Shown in pieces: positions 29,118-37,300 of a DNA stretch of 64,000 bases. Each line of letters starts with the position of its first letter. The first letter of the stretch is position 1. A model generated the notes under the pieces. It did no database searches, was not told the DNA's origin, and saw nothing but the letters and a program-made list of their open reading frames with translations. Origin of the DNA: CBDBJR01 sp965206445 (lineage in GTDB: Bacteria; Pseudomonadota; Gammaproteobacteria; Arenicellales; Poriferihabitantaceae); contig CBDBJR010000002.1 in the NCBI GenBank assembly GCA_965206445.1, positions 310,001-374,000 of the forward strand, read 5' to 3'. Made by a program: the position numbers and the translations under genes.

Positions 29118-29340
29118 GATTGACCAAACCGTCCGCGACGCCCATTTTGTCTGCTCCCGTGCCGACGCTGCGGCGATTGTCATAGCGACCACCGACGTCA
29201 CCGACTGCCTGCGCATCAGCGCCGCACAACTCAACGCCTGCCTCGCGGCGTGTCAGGTACCGTATGATCACCCCCCTGACAAGGGGGGATGGGGGGTTAA
29301 AACCAATGAGACCGCACTCCCATTCAATCCAATCCCTTAA
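29110..29340 (+). pseudogene. Out-of-frame LRR C-cap and tail of gene B
   Basis: Read from CGC at 29110, this gives FEIDQTVRDAHFVCSR and TDCLRISAAQLNACLAAC, then a tail coded by the hairpin element. It differs from the gene A remnant by a single substitution (CCC to CTC, Pro to Leu). Such high identity in a supposedly untranslated stretch shows either a very recent duplication or continued selection or gene conversion. Confidence 0.7.
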
Positions 29341-29365
29341 CCCCCCCACCCCCTTGTCAGGGGGG
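29271..29365. repeat. Long hairpin element after gene B
   Basis: Copy of the hairpin at 14723-14818. The left arm is 29271-29300 and the right arm 29337-29365, one C shorter than in copy A. Possible terminator or MITE/REP-type palindrome. Confidence 0.75.
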
Positions 29366-29408
29366 AGTAAAATCGGGGTCGCATTTCCCCCCCTCCCCCT
29401 GACAAGGG

Positions 29409-30886
29409 GCTGACTTTCAGTTCGCAGTACAATAATTGGTTGATTGTTTTTTGCTTTGCAGCCGTCTTTCCCGCGCAAGCGGGAATCCAGCGGGGCCTCC
29501 AAAAGGAGCGTGGGCATTCCTGCCCACGAAGCAAATAAACACAGGCAGGAATGCCGGTGCTCCTTTTTGCCTGCAGTTTGCCTGCATCATCCCCCATCCC
29601 ATGTGGAATCAGGGCAGGCTCGCCAACGACAACAACGACAAACTCGACCGCCCCCTGCACAAGTCGCTGACTTCCAGTCCGGAGGGCAACCATCGGAAGT
29701 GAGGGCAGAGGGCGTTAAAACCGGTGTGGTATAAAACCGGCTGCAATTGATTGATTGTTTTTTGCCTTGCAGCCGTCATTCCCGCGCAAGCGGGAATCCA
29801 GCGGGGCCTCCAAAAGGAGCGTGGGCATTCCTGCCCACGAAGCAAATAAACACAGGCAGGAATGCCTGTGCTCCTTTTTGCCTGCATCATCCCCCATCCC
29901 ATGTGGAATCAGGGCAGGCTCGCCAACGACAACAACGACAAACTCGACCGCCCCCTGCACAAGTCGCTGACTTCCAGTCCGGAGGGCAACCATCGGAAGT
30001 GAGGGCAGAGGGCGTTAAAACCGGTGTGGTATAAAACCGGCTGCAATTGGTTGATTGTTTTTTGCCTTGCAGCCGCCTTTCCCACGCAAGCGGGAATCCA
30101 GCGGGGCCTCCAAAAGGAGCGTGGGCATTCCTGCCCACGAAGCAAATAAACACAGGCAGGAATGCCTGTGCTCCTTTTTGCCTGCATCATCCCCCATCCC
30201 ATGTGGAATCAGGGCAGGCTCGCCAACGACAACAACGACAAACTCGACCGCCCCCTGCACAAGTCGCTGACTTCCAGTCCGGAGGGCAACCATCGGAAGT
30301 GAGGGCAGAGGGCGTTAAAACCGGTGTGGTATAAAACCGGCTGCAATTGGTTGATTGTTTTTTGCCTTGCAGCCGCCTTTCCCGCGCAAGCGGGAATCCA
30401 GCGGGGCCTCCAAAAGGAGCGTGGGCATTCCTGCCCACGAAGCAAATAAACACAGGCAGGAATGCCTGTGCTCCTTTTTGCCTGCATCATCCCCCATCCC
30501 ATGTGGAATCAGGGCAGGCTCGCCAACGACAACAACGACAAACTCGACCGCCCCCTGCACAAGTCGCTGACTTCCAGTCCGGAGGGCAACCATCGGAAGT
30601 GAGGGCAGAGGGCGTTAAAACCGGTTGTGGTATAAAACCGGCTGCAATTGGTTGATTGTTTTTTGCTTTGCAGCCGTCATTCCCGCGCAAGCGGGAATCC
30701 AGCGGGACCTCCAAAAGGAGCGTGGGCATTCCTGCCCACGAAGCAAATAAACACAGACAGGAATGCCTGTGCTCCTTTTTGTGCTCCTTTTCGGCGTATC
30801 AAGCCCCATCACGTTGTTTTTCCAGACTGGATTCCCGCTTGCGCGGGAATGACGGGGCTGGGTTGCACTTCAAACTGAAAGTCAGC
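29409..30886. repeat. Tandem array of 300-bp units, copy B, bounded by a 20-bp inverted repeat
   Basis: Four full units begin near 29433, 29744, 30044 and 30344, with a partial unit from about 30645 to 30797. The first unit carries an 11-bp insertion (GCCTGCAGTTT), and the partial unit has a short duplication of GTGCTCCTTTT. Left border GCTGACTTTCAGTTCGCAGT (29409-29428); right border is its inverted copy with two mismatches (30867-30886). One unit fewer than array A, so copy number varies between the two. Confidence 0.9.
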
Positions 30887-31210
30887 GGCCGCAGTTCGGG
30901 GAGTGTCGCGCGAACTTGCCGTTCACCGATCGCTCCCGATTCAACCGAACATGCCCACATGGCCGATCGCCAATAACCCCGTCAAACCCAACCATCACCT
31001 CGGCCTGCACCCCCAACCATTCCTAATTCCTAATTCCTAATTCCTAATTCCCGCCGAAGGCGGATTTCCTAATTCCTAATTCCTAATTCCTAATTCCTAA
31101 TTCCCGCCGTAGGCGGTTCTCCCGCCGTAGGCGGATCCCCAGGCTGGATTGGCCGCGGTTTGCACTGTAAACTTCGCCGTTGATTGGCACCGCCGCTACG
31201 GCTTTGACGC
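30887..31210. other. Spacer before hemJ with AATTCCT heptamer repeats
   Basis: Positions 30887-31020 match the spacer after array A. Positions 31021-31136 hold two runs of tandem AATTCCT units, each followed by CCCGCCGNAGGCGG, with the second run longer than in copy A. The hemJ upstream region (31143-31210) shows no clear promoter or strong ribosome binding site. Confidence 0.7.
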
Positions 31211-31624
31211 ATGCTTTGGATTAAATCGCTGCACATTATTTTCATGGTCAGCTGGATGGCGGCGATGCTGTATCTGCCGCGGCTCTTCGTTTACCACGCG
31301 CAGGCGGCCGACCCGGTCGGCATCGAGCGCTTTAAGCTGATGCAGCGCAAGTTGTTTTTTGGCATCATGACGCCCGCTGCGGTGCTGACGCTGGTCTCCG
31401 GGGTCTGGCTGTGGCTGGGGTACGGCTTCGCCGGCGGCTGGTTGACCGCCAAACTCGGTTGCGTCGGCCTGCTGCTGGCGTACCACGGCTGGTGTTTCCG
31501 TGTGTTGCTGGCATTCAAACACGACCGCAATCGGCGCAGTCATCGGTTCTATCGCTGGATGAACGAGCTGCCGGCGGTGCTGCTGGCGGTGACCGTTATC
31601 CTGGTCGTGGTCAAGCCGTTTTAA
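31211..31624 (+). CDS. hemJ: Protoporphyrinogen IX oxidase, HemJ type
   Basis: Oxidises protoporphyrinogen IX to protoporphyrin IX in the haem pathway, at the cytoplasmic membrane. The 137-residue length is usual for HemJ. It opens WIKSLHIIFMVSWMA, with the conserved His8 that is a haem-binding candidate in this family, followed by YLPRLFVYHA. A tract with LMQRKLFFGIMTPAAVLTLV, then AKLGCVGLLLAYHGWC and the RWMNELPAVLLAVTVILVVVKPF-type C-terminus (NE and terminal KPF) give four membrane segments. The gene is intact. It lies between the repeat array of gene B and sufS, with no operon partner except perhaps a tiny overlapping ORF. Confidence 0.93.
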   Translation: MLWIKSLHIIFMVSWMAAMLYLPRLFVYHAQAADPVGIERFKLMQRKLFFGIMTPAAVLTLVSGVWLWLGYGFAGGWLTAKLGCVGLLLAYHGWCFRVLLAFKHDRNRRSHRFYRWMNELPAVLLAVTVILVVVKPF

Positions 31625-31782
31625 TGCGTCGCCCGGCGCGGTGCGTGCCGCCGCTGAACTGGACTATCCCCCGGCGCTCTATTTTGCTACTATTGTCCAT
31701 CGTGCCGTCGGCGCGCGGCGCACTGTCCGGTGCGGTGTATTCGGCGGCGCCGGAGGTAATCGGCTTCAACCCCAGGACTTAA
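31624..31782 (+). CDS. Possible 52-residue peptide overlapping hemJ stop
   Basis: The hemJ stop and this ATG share a base (TAATG), which would allow translational coupling. The peptide MRRPARC... has a hydrophobic stretch (SILLLLSIVPSARGALSG) that looks like a signal peptide with an Ala-rich cleavage site, then about 20 residues. I recognise no family. It could be a remnant or chance; the 180-bp gap before sufS holds no other candidate. Confidence 0.25.
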   Translation: MRRPARCVPPLNWTIPRRSILLLLSIVPSARGALSGAVYSAAPEVIGFNPRT

Positions 31783-31803
31783 CGCCCTGCTCAACCTGAC
31801 GCG

Positions 31804-33051
31804 ATGAACGCACCACATGCGATGTTGAATCTGCCGGCGATCCGCCGTGAATTTCCGCTGTTGCAGCGCGAGGTCAACGGCCATCCGCTGGTGTATCTGG
31901 ACAATGCGGCGTCGTCGCAGAAACCCCAGTGCGTGATCGACGCGCTGGCGCACTACTACACGCAGCAAAATTCCAACGTTCATCGCGGCGTGCACACGCT
32001 CAGCCAGGCGGCGACCGAGGCCTACGAGCAGGCCAGAACCCGCATCGCCGGGTTCATCAATGCGGCGCATAGCCACGAAGTGCTGTTCACCAAAGGCACC
32101 ACCGATGCGATCAATCTGGTCGCCAGCGCGTTTGGCCGGCGGTTTGTCGGTCGGGGCGATGAAATCATCGTCTCCACGCTGGAGCACCACTCGAATATCG
32201 TGCCGTGGCAGATGCTGTGTGAACAGGTCGGCGCGGTGCTCAAAGTGGCGCCGATCAATCCAGCGGGCGAGCTCGATCTCGCGGCCTTCACCGCGCTGCT
32301 CAATCGGCGCACCCGGCTGGTGGCGCTGGCCCATGTATCGAATGCGCTGGGCAGCGTCAACCCGGTGCGCGAGGTGATCGAGCTGGCGCACGGCAACCCC
32401 GGCAATGTGGTGCCGGTATTGCTGGACGGCGCGCAGGCGGTGCCGCATATGCCGGTTGATGTGCAGGCGCTGGAGGTCGATTTCTATGCGTTTTCCGGCC
32501 ATAAAGTGTTCGGCCCGACCGGCGTCGGCGTGCTGTACGGCAAACAGGCCCTGCTGAACGAGATGCCGCCGTACCAAGGCGGCGGTGAAATGATTGAGCG
32601 GGTGACGTTTGAGCACACCAGCTACAACACCCTGCCGCACAAATTTGAAGCCGGCACGCCAAACATTGCCGGCAGCATCGGGCTCGGCGTGGGCCTCGAC
32701 TATTTCAGCCGATTCGACCCGGCGGCGCTGCGGGCGCACGAACAGGACCTGCTCGACGACGCGACCCGGCAGTTGCTGGCCATCGACGGCATCAAGATCA
32801 TCGGCACCGCGCGGCACAAGGTCGGCGTGCTCTCTTTTGTGCTCGCCGACAGCCACCCGTTTGATGTCGGCACGCTGCTCGATCAACAGGGCGTTGCGGT
32901 GCGCACCGGCCACCATTGCACCCAGCCGCTGATGGATTTTTATCAGCTGTCCGGCACCGTGCGCGCGTCGTTTGCGCTGTACAACAACCGCGCCGACGTC
33001 GAGGCGCTGGTGCGGGCGGTCGGCAACGCCGCCGGCATGTTGCGCCGGTGA
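31804..33051 (+). CDS. sufS: Cysteine desulfurase SufS
   Basis: PLP-dependent enzyme that removes sulfur from L-cysteine for iron-sulfur cluster assembly. The 415 residues match the group II cysteine desulfurases (about 400-410). Visible landmarks are YLDNAASSQKP near the start, LEHHSNIVPW, the PLP-binding Lys234 in FSGHKVFGPTGVGVLYG, and the persulfide-forming Cys372 in RTGHHCTQPLM. ATG 31804 is used; ATG 31819 is a possible alternative and neither has a strong ribosome binding site. The stop overlaps the sufE start (GTGA), so the two are translated together and SufE can take the persulfide. No sufBCD genes are present in the window. Confidence 0.95.
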   Translation: MNAPHAMLNLPAIRREFPLLQREVNGHPLVYLDNAASSQKPQCVIDALAHYYTQQNSNVHRGVHTLSQAATEAYEQARTRIAGFINAAHSHEVLFTKGTTDAINLVASAFGRRFVGRGDEIIVSTLEHHSNIVPWQMLCEQVGAVLKVAPINPAGELDLAAFTALLNRRTRLVALAHVSNALGSVNPVREVIELAHGNPGNVVPVLLDGAQAVPHMPVDVQALEVDFYAFSGHKVFGPTGVGVLYGKQALLNEMPPYQGGGEMIERVTFEHTSYNTLPHKFEAGTPNIAGSIGLGVGLDYFSRFDPAALRAHEQDLLDDATRQLLAIDGIKIIGTARHKVGVLSFVLADSHPFDVGTLLDQQGVAVRTGHHCTQPLMDFYQLSGTVRASFALYNNRADVEALVRAVGNAAGMLRR

Positions 33052-33521
33052 GCGGCCCGGCGGTGCCGACCGACGACGCGCCCGCGGCGATCGACGAGAT
33101 CCAGCGCGACATCATTGATGAGTTCGCGCTGTTCGATCAATGGCTGGATAGATACGAATACATTATCGAGCTCGGCAGCAAGCTGCCGCCGATGGCGGCC
33201 GATTATAAAACCGCCGATCGCCTGATCCCCGGCTGCCAGAGTCAGGTATGGCTGCACGCCGAAGTGGAGGCCGACTGCATCCGCTTTAGCGCCGACAGCG
33301 ACGCGGTGATTACCAAGGGCATTATTGCGCTGTTGATCCGGGTGCTGAGCCGACAGCCGGCGGCGGCGGTCGCGTCCGCCGAGCTGTTTTTCATCGACGC
33401 CATCGGCCTGCGGCAGCACCTCTCGCCTGGCCGCTCCAATGGCCTGGTCAGTATGCTGCGGCAAATGCAGGGCATGGCCCGCATGCTGCAACCGGCGCCG
33501 GTGCCTTCCTGTCGCGCCTGA
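33048..33521 (+). CDS. sufE: Sulfur acceptor protein SufE
   Basis: Accepts the persulfide from SufS and passes it to the cluster scaffold. The start is GTG 33048, inside the GTGA overlap with sufS, giving 157 residues. Key features are the sulfur-accepting Cys63 in RLIPGCQSQVWL and the SufE signature IGLRQHLSPGRSNGLVSML. The frame is open further upstream within sufS, but the overlap start fits the family length. The last codons and stop (33509-33526, CTGTCGCGCCTGATGCGC) are also the start of repeat DNA duplicated upstream of gene C, so its C-terminal few residues may have been set by recombination. Confidence 0.93.
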   Translation: MSGPAVPTDDAPAAIDEIQRDIIDEFALFDQWLDRYEYIIELGSKLPPMAADYKTADRLIPGCQSQVWLHAEVEADCIRFSADSDAVITKGIIALLIRVLSRQPAAAVASAELFFIDAIGLRQHLSPGRSNGLVSMLRQMQGMARMLQPAPVPSCRA

Positions 33522-33672
33522 TGCGCGGTGTCGCCTCTGCGGCTGCAGGTGTTGGCGGGTTGGCGCGGGTCGGTGACGCGGATGGTCGATAGTCAAACCT
33601 GCTAGCCACAATACGGCGGCTAATGTGGTATTTAATGAATATTATCGCCAAAACAATAATCGCCTGACATGC

Positions 33673-33681
33673 TATAAATAA
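33673..33681 (+). promoter_or_regulatory. TATAAATAA box, leader copy 1
   Basis: TATAAATAA starts 46 bp before the leader ATG, at the same distance as in copy 2 (33962-33970). In the gene C copy (34258-34266) it has become TATACGTCA. A -10-like role is plausible, but no convincing -35 element lies at 16-18 bp. Confidence 0.35.
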
Positions 33682-33718
33682 CCCCGTTGGTAATCTGGCT
33701 TTTATGGAGGAAGGCCGA

Positions 33719-33871
33719 ATGCAAAATTGTCTCGCTGGTGCCCGTCGGCTGTGCGTCGATGCCGGTTCGCAGCCCACCCCGAAAAATCCGACTGTCGTGC
33801 CTGATGCGCACGTGCCGTCCGCTTCTGCGGCGGCACGTGTTGGTCGGCTGGCGCGGGTTGGTGACGCTTGA
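33719..33871 (+). CDS. Leader ORF 1, truncated copy of gene C N-terminus
   Basis: Fifty codons starting MQNCLAGARRLCVDAGS, matching the gene C start MQNYLASARRLCADAG, with the same strong ribosome binding site GGAGGAAGG just upstream. It diverges after about 27 residues into a Val/Ala/Arg-rich tail and stops at 33869-33871, before any signal peptide. It may be a relic of tandem duplication or a translated leader peptide. Confidence 0.4.
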   Translation: MQNCLAGARRLCVDAGSQPTPKNPTVVPDAHVPSASAAARVGRLARVGDA

Positions 33872-34007
33872 GCGTCGATAGTCAAACCTGCGATCAGCAA
33901 TACTGCGTGTAATGTGGCTTTTAATGGACAATATAGCCAAAATCATCATAGCCCGGCATGCTATAAATAATACCGTTGGTAATCTGGCTTTTATGGAGGA
34001 AGGCCGA

Positions 34008-34211
34008 ATGCAAAATTGTCTCGCTGGTGCCCGTCGGCTGTGCGTCGATGCCGGTTCGCCGCATACCCTGAAAAATTCGACTGTCGTGTCTGATGCACGT
34101 GCCGCCCGCCTCTGCGAAGAGGGGAGGGGGGGAGCGTTATCCGGCTGGCGGCGGAGCGGCGACAACGGGTCGTCGATAGTCAAATCGGCTGTAAATAATT
34201 CGTATTGGTAA
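34008..34211 (+). CDS. Leader ORF 2, truncated copy of gene C N-terminus
   Basis: Sixty-seven codons starting MQNCLAGARRLCVDAGS with the same ribosome binding site. The tail differs from leader 1 and runs through a G7 tract (34126-34132). Stop TAA is at 34209-34211. No hydrophobic signal segment is present, so it is not a secreted product. Relic or leader peptide; which one cannot be told from sequence. Confidence 0.4.
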   Translation: MQNCLAGARRLCVDAGSPHTLKNSTVVSDARAARLCEEGRGGALSGWRRSGDNGSSIVKSAVNNSYW

Positions 34212-34290
34212 TCTGGCTTGTATGGATGAGATAGCCAAAAGAGTATAGCCCGGAGGCTATACGTCATATCGTTGGTAGTCTGGCTTTTAT

Positions 34291-34299
34291 GGAGGAAGG
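34291..34299 (+). promoter_or_regulatory. Ribosome binding site of gene C
   Basis: GGAGGAAGG lies four bases before ATG 34304 and fixes the start of gene C upstream of the position matching the gene B start, which is AGG (34406-34408) instead of ATG here. Confidence 0.75.
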
Positions 34300-34303
34300 C
34301 CTA

Positions 34304-37300
34304 ATGCAAAATTATCTTGCTAGTGCCCGTCGGCTGTGCGCCGATGCAGGTCCGCAGCATACCCCGAAACATCCGAACGTCTACGCCCGGCGACATGGTA
34401 CTGCCAGGCTGAAACAGCTGGCCGCGCTGCTGCTGCTATCGGCCGCCCTTGCCCCGGCACCGACAATCGCCCAAACCACCTGCGACGGCCCGGTCATCTG
34501 GCCCAGAACCGTCAAAGGCCTGCTCACCTTCATCGGCATCGTTCCCGACTGCCTCTCCTTTGACGCTCCCTACCGCATCCTGTTTGTCACCAACACCAAC
34601 AGGAGTGGTACGAGCGGCAACATTGACGACTACAACGCCTTCGTCCGGGGTCAGGCCTACCGTACCCATTTCAGGAATGCGGGCATCAACAACACTTTTA
34701 CGGCACTGGTCTCCACCGTCGCCGTGCATGCACGCGACAACACCAACACCAACCCCAATACAGACGGTCCCGGCGTGCCGATTTTCTACTTCAACGGTCG
34801 TAAGGTGGCGGACGATTACAACGACTTCTACGACGGCAGTTGGGACACGCAAGAGACGAGGAGCCCGACCGGATTCACCATCGGCAATCTGCAGGTTTTT
34901 ACCGGCTCCACTTCCAGGGGAGTCGGAACAGTGTCGCGGCTGGGGGAGAATTTCGTCAAGTTTGGTCGATCGGGTGAAGCGAGGGCAGAAATTGACAATA
35001 GCCGTCTGGTTCTACACAGTGACTCCACCGCCCGTTTATACGGGCTCTCCGCCGTCCTGACGGTGCCCCGGCCCGCCGACACCGGCCCACCGGTGTTCGA
35101 CGACGCGACCAGCATTGACAAGCAGATGTACGTGGCTCAGCTTGAGATGCCCGGGCTGACCCTGCCGGCGGCCACCGGCGGCGACGGCCCGCTATCCTAT
35201 ACCATCACCCCGGCATTGCCCGCGGGCCTGACCTTGACCGGGCGCACCCTGTCCGGCACCCCGAGCGGAACCGCGGAAGGCCCCACGACCTACACCTATA
35301 CTGTGAGCGACAGCGACACGAATACCGCCACCACCGACACCGGCACGCTGGCCTTCACGATTGAGATTTTCGGTTATCTTGGCCGGTTCACACCCATGTT
35401 CAGCAGCGTGTCCAGCATCCCCGCCCAGGTCTACAGGGTGGACAGGGACATCGGCGCCGTCATCCTGCCGGAGGCATTCGGTACCGCCCCGCCGCTGCGG
35501 TATTCCATTAAGCCGCCGCTGCCAGACGGCTTGCACTTCGACTCGGTGACGCGCACCCTCTCCGGCACCCCGGCGGCCGGAAGCGTGCAGGCCGCCATCG
35601 AGTACGAATACATTGTGCACGACTCCGACACCAACCTTACCGATTTCAGCACGCTTGATTTCACCATCCAGATTCACCGCCCGACGCCGACGGCCACGCT
35701 GTTCGGCAGGCTGACCGAAGCCAACCTGTTCACCACCACGGTGCCGACGGTAACGGTGACGCTGGTCAACGCCGAATACGTGTCCGGGCTGCTTCCGGCC
35801 CACTTCGTGCTGACCGAGGACGTCGCCGGCACCGTGAGCGTGGTCGACGTCAACCGCGCCAGCGATACCGAGGCCACACTGACGCTGGCGTACACCAACC
35901 GGGACATCACCACCAACGGCGAATGGTCCGTGACCGTAGCGACCGCCGGGCACAATAGACCCGATATCGGCGCCCTGGCAACCAACACGCTGCCGATTGT
36001 CGCCAGCTTCGGCACGAATATCTGCGGCCGCACGGCGCAGGTGCGGGAGGCGATTCTCGCTGTATCCGCTGCCGGCGAATGTACCAGTGTGGGTGATTTG
36101 GGTACGATTCCGCGCCTTGATCTGACCGGTCAGGTCACCAATGGATTGCGGCGCGGCGATTTTGCCGGCTTGTCGGGGCTTCAATCCCTGGATTTGTCGG
36201 CAAACAGCCTCGAGACGCTGCCTGACGCCATTTTTAGCGACCTGGCGGCGCTTCAGTTGTTGCATTTGCAGGGCAATCGGCTCGCCTTCTTCCAGACCGA
36301 CCTGTTTAACAGCCTGACCGGGCTGCTGGAGTTGAATTTGCAAAACAACCGGCTCACCGCACTGCCCGCCACCATTTTTGACGGCCTGACGGCGCTTCAG
36401 GGGTTGAATTTGACCGGCAACCTGTTCGCGGCGCGCACCGGTCTGCCCGCCGGTATTTTTGCCGGGGTGCTCGCCACCCTGAGGCGCATTGGCCCCGTCA
36501 ACTTCACGGTTGACGACACCGTCCGCCGAGCCCATTTTGTCTGCTCACGGCCCGACTTCATGCGGATTGTGGAGGCCACCGCCGAGGTGGACGACTGCCT
36601 GAGAATCAGCGTCGCGCAATTAAACACCGCCCTCGCGCCGATGGATGCCACGTTGAGCGACCTGATGATTTCCGCCGGCAGCCTGGAGCCGGCGTTTGAC
36701 CGCGACACCAGCGCCTATGCCGTTGCGGTAGCCTTCGGCGTCGATAGCGTGATGGTGACGCCGACCGCCAGCCAGAGCGACGCGAGCATTACCGTCAACG
36801 GCAGTACTGTGGACAGCGGCAGCACGAGTAACGCGATTGCCCTGACGCTGGGCACGGAGGTGTTGATTACCATGGTGGTAACCGCCGCCGACACCGTCAC
36901 CACGGCAACCTACACCGTCACCGTCACCCACGCGCTGCCGGTGGCCACGCTGGCCGCCTCGACCACCCTGACCGAGGCCAACCTGCTCGCCGACCCGGCG
37001 CCGACGGTGACGGTGACGCTGGTGGACAGCGAATATGCCGCCGCTGACGCACTGAAGCCGGGCGACTTCACGCTGACGGACACCCTGCCCGGGAGCGTGA
37101 GCGTGACCGATTTCACCCGTAACGACGACACGATGGTCACGCTGACGCTGGCGTATACCACCGATGACATCCTGGTCGATGGCACATTGTCCGTGACGGT
37201 GGCGGCCTCCGGGCACAATAGACCCGATACCGGCACCTTGACGACCAACACCGTGTCAATTACCGCCAGCCCCGGCACGAACATCTGCGACCGCACGCCG

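Larger units (their letters stand above)
28260..31143 (+). repeat. Large duplicated block, copy B
   Basis: Counterpart of 13712-16840. It is colinear with copy A without an indel up to 29337, then differs by repeat number and small indels in the hairpin and array. Compared with copy A the coding part shows few changes outside the LRR solenoid and many inside it. Confidence 0.85.
33509..34400 (+). repeat. Tandem duplications of the gene C promoter, leader and start region
   Basis: A roughly 290-bp unit occurs in about three successive diverging copies, the last being the true 5' end of gene C. Shared blocks are CTGTCG-GCCTGATGCGC (33509-33526, 33792-33809, 34081-34097), GTCGATAGTCAAA, a TATAAATAA box, TTGGTAATCTGGCTTTTATGG, the ribosome binding site GGAGGAAGGC and the start ATGCAAAATT (33719, 34008, 34304). 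Start codons are 289 and 296 bp apart. The first copy begins inside the 3' end of sufE. Confidence 0.85.

Noticed and set aside
34126..34132. G7 tract in leader ORF 2 as a switch fusing it to gene C
   Set aside because: Gaining one G puts it in the gene C frame but meets TAA near 34194-34198 before the gene C start, so no fusion can result.
34449..35060. 203-codon plus-strand ORF overlapping the start of gene C
   Set aside because: It is out of frame with the recognisable signal peptide and N-terminal domain of gene C and has no homology of its own.
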